DNA of 5,342 nt from Syntrophaceae bacterium CG2_30_49_12 (GTDB taxonomy: Bacteria > Desulfobacterota > Syntrophia > Syntrophales > CG2-30-49-12). This document shows positions 1-5,342 of this stretch, piece after piece. The first letter of the stretch is position 1, and each line of letters begins with the position of its first letter. The position numbers and the translations under genes were made by a program. The notes under the pieces were generated by a model. The model ran no database searches, was not told the origin of the DNA, and saw only the letters and a program-made list of their open reading frames with translations. The stretch covers positions 1-5,342 of the forward strand of contig MNZP01000005.1 of assembly GCA_001873675.1 (NCBI GenBank). Direction: 5' to 3'.

Positions 1-1107
1 GAAGATGAAGATTTTTTGCGTCAATTAAACAAGAAAGAGGCAGGTGCGGGCTTTCATCTTTCTTTGGTCCCCCGGGAAGAGGGGGGAATAGGACTCGGGC
101 ATGTAGGAAAGGTGATCGTGGTTGAAGAGTTGGTCGCGGCGTACCCTACAATGTATGCATCTATAAGTCGAGATTTTGCTTATGTATTTGCTAAAGCTAC
201 CGGTGGAGAAGTAAAAGAGAAATGGATGCCGCGATTTCTTAAAGGTGAGGCACAGGCCGCCCCCTTTATTAACGAAGCCCAGGGTGGTTCTGATGTGCTG
301 AATTTTACTACCACGGCTCGTAAAGAGGGTGACCATTGGGTCATAAATGGGAGGAAATGCTTCATCGGCGCAGGTCACAAGGCTGACTTCGGTATGGTGC
401 TGGCGAAAACCGGTGATCCCATGGATCCGGCCACACGTGGGATACGTTCGCTTTCCGCTTTTATCGTGGAGAAAGATATGCCCGGATATAAGGTGGAACG
501 TGTGGAAGAATCAATGGCGGGGCGTGACACTGCATCGCTCAGGTTTGATAATGTCAGGGTTCCTGAGAGTTATTTGGTGCCGCCGGGAGTTGGTCGTGGG
601 TTGACACCAGTGTTTATGGCGGTCTGGGATGTGGGGAGGATGGGCATCTGTGGCTGTCTGACAGGATGTATCCTGGGCTGTTGCCGCGCTTCGGTGAAAT
701 TTGCCAAGGAAAGGGCTCTGTTTGGCAAGCCAATCTATAATCTACAGGCTATTCGGCATCGTATTGCCGAAATGTACGTTGATCTGGCTGCGGCACGTTC
801 CTTGACCTACCGGGGCGCCTGGCTGCGGGATAAAGGATTGAGTTCCAGGCTTGAACAGTCGGCTGCCAAGTACTTCACCACCCAGGCGGCATTGAGGGCT
901 TCCCTCCACGCCATCCACATCCATGGTGGTTCCGGGAATATGGTTGAATATATGCCACAGGCATATTATCGGTTTGTACCCCTTTTGATTGCGGGTGGCG
1001 GTACCGATGAAATTATGAAGGATACCGTTGGCGAGGCGGCGGTCAGTGGAGCTAATCCCGTTATGGGGGCCAGAGGAGCTGAAGAAAGCGGATTTTACAT
1101 TATGTAA
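1..1107 (+). CDS. Acyl-CoA dehydrogenase family flavoprotein, 5'-partial, atypical active site
   Basis: The frame is open from base 1, so the gene begins upstream. Aligned by eye to medium-chain acyl-CoA dehydrogenase (MCAD), about 40-45 N-terminal residues are missing; the in-frame TTG at 16 is not a convincing start. Numbering from base 1, 368 residues are visible. The N-terminal helical domain includes a PREEGGIGLG turn (24-33) and an EEL helix (42-44). The flavin-binding middle domain has FINEAQGGSD (89-98), matching the family's SEPGAGSD motif, then GRKCFIGAGHKAD (117-129). The C-terminal helical domain has KERALFGKPI, the IHGGSGN turn and GGGTDEIMK (332-340). FAD-dependent alpha,beta-oxidation of an acyl-CoA in the cytoplasm, passing electrons to ETF, is the family role. 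Both known catalytic-Glu positions are glycine here (G212 and G333), so the reaction may be non-standard. No frameshift is seen. The family is certain; the substrate is unknown. etfB follows after 12 bases, which supports ETF as partner. Confidence 0.93.
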   Translation, partial: EDEDFLRQLNKKEAGAGFHLSLVPREEGGIGLGHVGKVIVVEELVAAYPTMYASISRDFAYVFAKATGGEVKEKWMPRFLKGEAQAAPFINEAQGGSDVLNFTTTARKEGDHWVINGRKCFIGAGHKADFGMVLAKTGDPMDPATRGIRSLSAFIVEKDMPGYKVERVEESMAGRDTASLRFDNVRVPESYLVPPGVGRGLTPVFMAVWDVGRMGICGCLTGCILGCCRASVKFAKERALFGKPIYNLQAIRHRIAEMYVDLAAARSLTYRGAWLRDKGLSSRLEQSAAKYFTTQAALRASLHAIHIHGGSGNMVEYMPQAYYRFVPLLIAGGGTDEIMKDTVGEAAVSGANPVMGARGAEESGFYIM

Positions 1108-1119
1108 AGGGGGAGACAG

Positions 1120-1932
1120 ATGAAGCCAATAAATTCTGTTGTATGTATTAAACCGGTTCCAGACCAGAGATTTTGGGATAAAGTCAGTCTTGATAAGAAA
1201 ACTAAAACCCTTCGTCGTACGGGGATTCCCATTGCCCTGGGTCCACTGGATAAAAATGCCCTGGAAGAGGCCCTGCGTATCAGAGAAGCAAGTGGTGGAA
1301 AGGTAACCGCGATAAGCATGGGCCCCCCCGGCACCGAGGAAATTCTGGAGTGGGCGATAGTTCTTGGCGCTGATGAGGCGGTTCTTCTCACTGATCGGGC
1401 CTTTGCCGGAGCAGACACCTGGGCTACCGCTTATGCCCTTGCCTGGGGGATAAAAAAGTTAGGCGGCGCCGATGTTGTTTTCTTTGGAAACGAAAGCCTG
1501 GATGGAAGCACCGGACAGGTAGGGCCTCAGGTTGCTGAATTTCTTGATATGCCGCATGTTACCCATGTAAACAAGCTGGACTTAGTCGGCGAAGACGCCT
1601 TGCGGGCCAGGTTCCACATTGAGCACGGTTTTATAGATGTGGAGGTGAAAAGGCCGGTGGTCATTGCCGTGGAAAAGACGATAAATGAGCCGCGCTGCCC
1701 CACCCTGTGGGGGACGATATGGCTCCGGGAGAGGAAGATAATCCGCTGGTCGGCGGATGATGTCGGAGCGGATAAAGCAAAGATAGGACTTCCCGGATCG
1801 CCGACCCAGGTATCAGATGTAATCACCATTGAATTGAAACGGAAAAGCGAAATATTGAGCGGAGAACCTTCCGATGTCGCCAGGCTGTTGGTGCAAAAAC
1901 TGCAGGCTGATAGCGTACTGCCCAAAGGATGA
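1120..1932 (+). CDS. etfB: Electron transfer flavoprotein subunit beta
   Basis: The protein has 270 residues, a normal EtfB length. It opens with the typical strand VVCIKPVPD and continues with DKNALEEALRI, an ISMGPPGTEE turn, and GADEAVLLTDRAFAGADTWAT, the standard EtfB nucleotide-fold signatures. DGSTGQVGP (128-136) is the loop that binds AMP, or a second FAD in bifurcating ETFs. INEPRCPTL (188-196) is the start of the recognition loop that docks on the dehydrogenase; its Leu196 aligns with the anchor Leu195 of human ETF. The usual lysine-rich stretch after it is changed to WGTIWLRERK. With EtfA it forms the soluble heterodimer taking electrons from the upstream dehydrogenase. The ATG at 1120 is preceded by AGGGGGAG (1108-1115) directly after the upstream stop, so the two genes are probably co-transcribed. 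Whether this ETF bifurcates electrons cannot be decided by eye. Confidence 0.95.
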   Translation: MKPINSVVCIKPVPDQRFWDKVSLDKKTKTLRRTGIPIALGPLDKNALEEALRIREASGGKVTAISMGPPGTEEILEWAIVLGADEAVLLTDRAFAGADTWATAYALAWGIKKLGGADVVFFGNESLDGSTGQVGPQVAEFLDMPHVTHVNKLDLVGEDALRARFHIEHGFIDVEVKRPVVIAVEKTINEPRCPTLWGTIWLRERKIIRWSADDVGADKAKIGLPGSPTQVSDVITIELKRKSEILSGEPSDVARLLVQKLQADSVLPKG

Positions 1933-1953
1933 GAGACAGGAGGTATTATTTAT

Positions 1954-2949
1954 ATGAAAGAGCACAAAGGTATATTGGTTTTTGCCGAGCAGAGAGCCGG
2001 CAAATTGAGCAGTGTCGGCCTGGAATTGTTGGGAATCGGCCGAAAGATAGCCGATAAGCAGCAGGAAGAGCTGGCGGCTGTGCTCATCGGGCATAAGGTC
2101 GGCCCCTTAGCCGATGAATTAGGGGAATATGGGGCGGATAAGGTTTACCTTGCCGATAATCCTCTCCTTGATGTTTATCGCAGTGATGCCTACACAATAT
2201 TGATGCAGGAAGTTATTCAGCAATATAAACCTAACATACTTATTATGGGGGCGACATGTATAGGGGCGGATCTGGCCCCCCGTGTGGCGGCAAAAGTCAA
2301 CACAGGTTTATCCGCCCATTGCGTTGGTTTTGACATTGATGACCAGGGGCGTTTTGTGGGTCAGGTACCGGGATTTGGCGGGGCTGTAATGGCTTCGGTA
2401 ATATGTCCCAACCACTATCCCCAGATGGCCACTGCCCGGCCCGGCTTTTTCGAGAAGTTAGAAAGGCAGAAGGGGAGAAAGGCGGAAGTGGTGAAGGTGG
2501 ACGTCAAGTTCAAAGAAGAAGACCTGAAAATAAAGGTGGTAGGAACCTTTGTGGAAGAGCTAAAAAGCCGTCCCCTTGAGGATGCCGATATTGTTGTCGC
2601 CGGTGGATATGGTGTCGGCGGCAAGGAAAACTGGAAACTGGTGGAGGAACTTGCCGGGGTATTGGGCGCCGGCGTAGGCGCCACAAGGCCGCCCTGCGAT
2701 GAAGGCTGGGCGGATCTGGAGAGACAGATGATCGGTCAGAGCGGTAAAACGGTGCGTCCTACCCTTTACATAGGGGTGGGTATATCGGGCGCCATGCATC
2801 ACCTGGTGGGAATAAAAAATTCCAAAGTTGTCGTGGCGATCAATAAAGACCCTAATGCGCCTATTTTCCAGGCTGCCGATTACGGTATCGTGGGCGATCT
2901 ATGCCAGATTATTCCTCGTTTGATAGAGGCAATGCGGGTATCGTCTTGA
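1954..2949 (+). CDS. etfA: Electron transfer flavoprotein subunit alpha
   Basis: The protein has 331 residues, the usual length for an EtfA without an extra ferredoxin domain. The N-terminal half is the Rossmann-like domain (ILVFAEQRAGKL at about 7-18, then GATCIGADLAPRVAAK). The C-terminal half is the FAD domain: GATRPPCDEGW (242-252), IGQSGKTVRP (260-269), YIGVGISGAMHHLVG (272-286) and VAINKDPNAPIFQAADYG. Arg245 and His283 match the flavin-contacting Arg249 and His286 of human EtfA. Thr244 and Ser263 stand where human ETF has Ser248 and Thr266, conservative swaps near the flavin. It holds FAD and moves electrons between the dehydrogenase and a further acceptor not encoded in this window. 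AGGAGGT (1938-1944) lies nine bases before the ATG. The gap to etfB is 21 bases. The gene is followed by a large repeat hairpin. Confidence 0.96.
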   Translation: MKEHKGILVFAEQRAGKLSSVGLELLGIGRKIADKQQEELAAVLIGHKVGPLADELGEYGADKVYLADNPLLDVYRSDAYTILMQEVIQQYKPNILIMGATCIGADLAPRVAAKVNTGLSAHCVGFDIDDQGRFVGQVPGFGGAVMASVICPNHYPQMATARPGFFEKLERQKGRKAEVVKVDVKFKEEDLKIKVVGTFVEELKSRPLEDADIVVAGGYGVGGKENWKLVEELAGVLGAGVGATRPPCDEGWADLERQMIGQSGKTVRPTLYIGVGISGAMHHLVGIKNSKVVVAINKDPNAPIFQAADYGIVGDLCQIIPRLIEAMRVSS

Positions 2950-2954
2950 AATGG

Positions 2955-3021
2955 TTCAAAGTTCAAAGTTCAAGGTTCAAGGGTTTTGAACCTCTGAACC
3001 CCTGAACCTTGAACCCTTGAA
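2955..3021 (+). repeat. Heptad-repeat array forming a long imperfect hairpin between etfA and the hydrolase gene
   Basis: The left arm holds four direct heptads with exact 7-base spacing: TTCAAAG twice (2955, 2962), then TTCAAGG twice (2969, 2976). The right arm holds five inverted units ending in TGAA, spaced 7 or 8 bases apart. GTTCAAGGTTCA (2968-2979) pairs perfectly with TGAACCTTGAAC (3003-3014). After one A-C mismatch, GGGTT (2981-2985) pairs with AACCC (2997-3001), leaving a loop of about nine bases after a G-U pair. A further five pairs (2962-2966 with 3017-3021) extend the base across a small internal loop. An alternative hairpin pairs 2974-2980 with 2986-2992. No T-run follows, so it does not look like an intrinsic terminator. 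It could stabilise or process the transcript, or be one copy of a dispersed intergenic repeat. Confidence 0.85.
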
Positions 3022-3022
3022 A

Positions 3023-3029
3023 AGGAGGG
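3023..3029 (+). promoter_or_regulatory. Ribosome binding site abutting the repeat hairpin
   Basis: AGGAGGG lies seven bases before the ATG at 3037 and fixes that start. It begins one base after the outermost pair of the heptad-repeat hairpin, so folding of that hairpin could affect access of ribosomes. That effect is an inference from position. Confidence 0.8.
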
Positions 3030-3036
3030 CGACGTT

Positions 3037-3744
3037 ATGGCATCCGTGAAAGTTAAATCTCTTGGACATGCAGGCTTTCAGATCACCTCTGAAAAGGGAA
3101 AGATAATCATTGTGGATCCCTGGCTGACAGGAAATCCCCTTGCTCCCTGTAAGTCTGAAAAAATTGTAAAGGCCGATTTTGTTTTGGTGACCCATGACCA
3201 CTTCGACCACGTGGCAGATGCGGCAGGTATTGTTAAAGCCACCGGCGCTGTCCTTATCGGCGCTCCGGAGACGGTGGGGAGGCTGAAACAGGAGGCACAG
3301 ATACCGGAGGCGCAAATCGTTTATGGCATGGGAATGAATATCGGTGGCACCGTAAAGTTCGATGACATTGCGGTAACAATGACCCAGGCCTTCCATTCTT
3401 CACAGACGGCATCTCCCGTCGGCTATATCATTAAACTCGAAAACGGTTATACTATCTATCATGCCGGGGACACAGGGATATTCTCTTCGATGAAAATTTT
3501 AGGTGAGCTCTATAAGATTGATCTGGCTCTCCTCCCCATAGGTGGTGTCTTTACCATGGACCCGGTACAGGCGGCGATGGCAGCAAAGCTCTTAGGAACA
3601 GGGAAGGTTATCCCCATGCATTACAAGACATTTCCCATTTTAGAACAGGATGCTTCTTCCTTCCGAGAGATCATGAAGAAAGATCTGCCGGCTGTTGGGG
3701 TTGTAGTCGTTGAGCCGGGTCAGGAAGTCAGCGTTCAGTCATAA
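3037..3744 (+). CDS. UPF0173-type metal-dependent hydrolase, metallo-beta-lactamase fold
   Basis: The protein has 235 residues, close to the usual 225-230 of the UPF0173 family. It begins with the typical VKSLGHAGFQI strand and VDPWLTGNP (near 27-35). The metal site is complete: THDHFDH (52-58) gives His53, His55, Asp57 and His58; His120 sits in AFHSSQ; Asp145 in HAGDTG; His195 in PMHYKTFP. It should be a cytoplasmic dinuclear metal hydrolase, since no signal peptide or membrane segment is seen. The physiological substrate of the family is not established. Its place between etfA and a CoA ligase suggests a thioester, lactone or related intermediate of the same pathway, but this is only context. 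The ATG at 3037 is supported by AGGAGGG. The gene lies 87 bases after etfA and 32 before the ligase. Confidence 0.93.
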   Translation: MASVKVKSLGHAGFQITSEKGKIIIVDPWLTGNPLAPCKSEKIVKADFVLVTHDHFDHVADAAGIVKATGAVLIGAPETVGRLKQEAQIPEAQIVYGMGMNIGGTVKFDDIAVTMTQAFHSSQTASPVGYIIKLENGYTIYHAGDTGIFSSMKILGELYKIDLALLPIGGVFTMDPVQAAMAAKLLGTGKVIPMHYKTFPILEQDASSFREIMKKDLPAVGVVVVEPGQEVSVQS

Positions 3745-3762
3745 GAGACATAAGACATAAAA
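3740..3762 (+). repeat. Short CATAAGA repeat spanning the hydrolase stop codon
   Basis: CATAAGA occurs at 3740 and 3749, and a third, diverged copy CATAAAA is at 3756. The last two are directly adjacent with a 7-base period; the first is two bases apart from the second. The first copy contains the TAA stop of the hydrolase gene, and the last runs into the ligase Shine-Dalgarno sequence. It may be a small slippage array; no function is evident. Confidence 0.6.
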
Positions 3763-3769
3763 AGGAGGT
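3762..3769 (+). promoter_or_regulatory. Strong ribosome binding site of the acyl-CoA ligase
   Basis: AAGGAGGT is a near-perfect anti-Shine-Dalgarno match seven bases before the ATG at 3777, and it decides that start. It is flanked by five A (3759-3763) and seven T (3769-3775), which could pair only weakly around the site. Confidence 0.85.
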
Positions 3770-3776
3770 TTTTTTC

Positions 3777-5333
3777 ATGCAATGGAACATCGGTTACATA
3801 GCAAAAAAGAGGGCTAAGTTGTCGTGCAATAAGCCGGCGTTGATTTACGAAGATACGCCGATCACGTATGCGAAACTGAACGAGGAGACCAATCGGGCAG
3901 CCCATTATTTGCAGGGGCTGGGCCTCAAGAAAGGGGATAGGATATGTGTATTACTTTTGAATTGTCCTGAGTTCCTCTATATTTACTTTGCGGCGGCAAA
4001 GCTCGGACTCATCTTTGTACCCCTTAATTTCCGTCTGGTGGGGCCTGAGCTTGAGTATCAGCTCAACAACTGCGGCGCCCGGATGCTTGTCTTTCACGAT
4101 CTGTTTGTGGGAAATGTTAACTCTATCCGGAGCAGGGTGGCGGTAGAAAAGGATAAGTTTCTCTGGGTGAAGAGTCTTACCCCCGATTGTCCTGGCTGTC
4201 CGGAATGGGCGGCCAATTATGACGAGGTGATGAAGAACTGCGCCACCGATGAGCCGGAACCGGAAGAACCGGTAAACATGGATGATCCTTTGGCCATCAT
4301 TTACACCTCCGGTGTGACCGGCGCTCCGAAGGGCGCTCTCGTTTCCCACAGTCAGACCTATTTTAAGAACTTCCAGGTCATGTTCTATACCGATATGAGA
4401 GAGGACGATATCTTCCTTGCCCAGTTGCCGCTCTTTCATTCCGGCGGTCTCTTTGTCAGCTTTAATCCCGGCCTGTGCCGGGGGGTAACGATGATCATGA
4501 GACAGGGCTTTGATCCGGGGCAGTTTGCCGTAGATATCGAAAAATACAGGGCGACGGTGGTCCTTGCCCTTACCACGATGTGGCGATTTGTCCTGGAGAC
4601 AGGGAAACTTGGCGAGATTGATTCCAGTAGTGTCAGGACTGTCCTTGGTGGAGGAGAAAGGACGCCGCAGATCCTGTTTGATGAGTTGGCCAAGGGAGGG
4701 CTCAGGCTACAGCAGGGTTTCGGGCAGACGGAAAACTCGGCCATGATGTTCCTGCCTAAGGAAGATATAAAAAGGAAACAGGGTTCTATCGGTTTACCAG
4801 GATTTTTCTCAGAGATATGGATACAGGACGAGCAGGGGAAGAAGTTGCCTCCGCGTGAGATCGGCGAGATAGTGGCGAGGGGCCCCAATGTCATGATGGG
4901 GTACTGGAATATGCCGGAAAAGACTGCCGAGACGATAATAGATGGTATGCTGCATACAGGAGACCTTGGCTACACGGATGAAGATGGTTACTTTTACATT
5001 GTGGACAGGGCGAAAGATATGTACAGGAGCGGTGGAGAGAATGTCTATCCTGCCGAAATAGAGAAGGTCCTGTCCGAGCACCCGAAGATTCTCAACGTCT
5101 CCATTATCGGTGTGCCTGATGAGAGGTGGGGTGAGACAGGCAAGGCATTTGTCGTACCCAAAGAAGGTCAGAGTCTGACCCCCGAAGAGGTTATCGCCTT
5201 TCTCAAGGACAAAGTGGCAAAATACAAATACCCTACCCACGTTGAGTTCCTGGATTCCCTGCCGATGACCGCTTCCGGAAAGATAGCAAAGGCAGAGTTG
5301 AAGAAGAGATACGGTGTTCGCCTGGACAAGTAG
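3777..5333 (+). CDS. AMP-forming acyl-CoA ligase (FadD13-like fatty acid/aryl-CoA synthetase group)
   Basis: The protein has 518 residues, normal for single-domain-pair ANL ligases. It should activate a carboxylic acid through an acyl-AMP to the CoA thioester, in the cytoplasm. The P-loop is YTSGVTGAPKG (176-186), with Val180 where the family normally has Thr or Ser. The A5 motif is GFGQTE (314-319), where YGMTE is usual. The hinge region reads HTGDLGYTDEDGYFYIVDR (393-411) with Asp396 and Arg411, followed by SGGENVYPAEIE (418-429). The C-terminal A10 motif is TASGKIAKAEL (498-508), with Lys502 as the expected catalytic lysine. FLPKED and a following GSIG resemble FadD13-like proteins, and feruloyl-CoA synthetases are close relatives. 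Fatty, alicyclic or aromatic acids are all possible substrates. It starts 32 bases after the hydrolase gene and is probably in the same transcript. Only nine bases follow its stop. Confidence 0.94.
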   Translation: MQWNIGYIAKKRAKLSCNKPALIYEDTPITYAKLNEETNRAAHYLQGLGLKKGDRICVLLLNCPEFLYIYFAAAKLGLIFVPLNFRLVGPELEYQLNNCGARMLVFHDLFVGNVNSIRSRVAVEKDKFLWVKSLTPDCPGCPEWAANYDEVMKNCATDEPEPEEPVNMDDPLAIIYTSGVTGAPKGALVSHSQTYFKNFQVMFYTDMREDDIFLAQLPLFHSGGLFVSFNPGLCRGVTMIMRQGFDPGQFAVDIEKYRATVVLALTTMWRFVLETGKLGEIDSSSVRTVLGGGERTPQILFDELAKGGLRLQQGFGQTENSAMMFLPKEDIKRKQGSIGLPGFFSEIWIQDEQGKKLPPREIGEIVARGPNVMMGYWNMPEKTAETIIDGMLHTGDLGYTDEDGYFYIVDRAKDMYRSGGENVYPAEIEKVLSEHPKILNVSIIGVPDERWGETGKAFVVPKEGQSLTPEEVIAFLKDKVAKYKYPTHVEFLDSLPMTASGKIAKAELKKRYGVRLDK

Positions 5334-5342
5334 TCCCGGTAA

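Noticed and set aside
16..18. TTG as the true start of the dehydrogenase
   Set aside because: The frame is open upstream to base 1, no ribosome binding site is visible, and the family N-terminal helices would be missing.
25..378. Minus-strand open frame of 117 codons opposite the dehydrogenase
   Set aside because: It lies fully within a gene with clear homology, and its translation shows no recognisable motif. The other minus-strand frames in the window were dismissed for the same reason.
1954..2949. EtfA of the CarE type with an N-terminal ferredoxin domain
   Set aside because: The protein starts directly with the Rossmann-like EtfA domain and has no CxxCxxC clusters, so a direct link to caffeyl-CoA reductase is not supported.
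2955..3021. CRISPR array
   Set aside because: The units are only seven bases, directly adjacent and inverted in the second half, with no spacers.
2955..3036. Intrinsic terminator after etfA
   Set aside because: The hairpin is long, but no T-run follows the stem; it runs straight into the purine-rich ribosome binding site of the next gene.
3759..3776. Terminator or RBS-sequestering hairpin formed by the A5 and T7 runs before the ligase
   Set aside because: Only weak A-U pairs around a five-base loop are possible, and no GC-rich stem precedes the T-run.
4564..4746. Small plus-strand frame inside the ligase gene
   Set aside because: It is out of frame with a well-conserved ANL ligase, has no clear ribosome binding site and shows no family features.

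Overview
The window holds five genes, all on the + strand and tightly packed: an acyl-CoA dehydrogenase cut off at its 5' end by the window edge (1-1107), electron-transfer flavoprotein beta and alpha subunits (etfB 1120-1932, etfA 1954-2949), a UPF0173-type metallo-beta-lactamase-fold hydrolase (3037-3744), and an AMP-forming acyl-CoA ligase of the FadD13-like group (3777-5333). Gaps between genes are 12, 21, 87 and 32 bases. Each complete gene has a purine-rich Shine-Dalgarno sequence, so the layout reads as one operon. No promoter, convincing terminator, RNA gene, CRISPR array or insertion sequence is visible, and no stretch over 300 bases lacks a gene.

The gene content suggests an anaerobic or syntrophic acyl- or aryl-CoA degrader. 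Moderate GC, strong AGGAGG sites and TTCAAGG-type heptad repeats between genes would fit a Desulfobacterota (Syntrophales-like) or a clostridial bacterium. The taxonomic guess is weak because no marker gene is present.

The genes make a plausible short pathway. The ligase activates a free carboxylic acid to its CoA thioester using ATP. The dehydrogenase oxidises the acyl-CoA (or works in reverse as a reductase), and the adjacent EtfBA heterodimer carries its electrons. The MBL-fold protein is an unassigned hydrolase that could act on a CoA ester, lactone or another intermediate. The order dehydrogenase-etfB-etfA is the one known from bcd-etfBA and carCDE type operons. EtfA here has no N-terminal ferredoxin domain, unlike CarE.

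The most interesting point is the dehydrogenase active site. By hand alignment, glycine occupies both positions where acyl-CoA dehydrogenases are known to carry the catalytic glutamate (the MCAD Glu376 position and the IVD Glu254/LCAD Glu261 position). Two threonines that normally contact the flavin are also replaced, while the overall fold motifs are intact. Together with an aspartate in the acyl-pocket helix, this recalls the cyclohex-1-ene-1-carboxyl-CoA dehydrogenases, which lack the usual glutamate and use an aspartate base. That substrate assignment is a hypothesis. The second notable element is a 60-base imperfect hairpin made of heptad repeats between etfA and the hydrolase gene.
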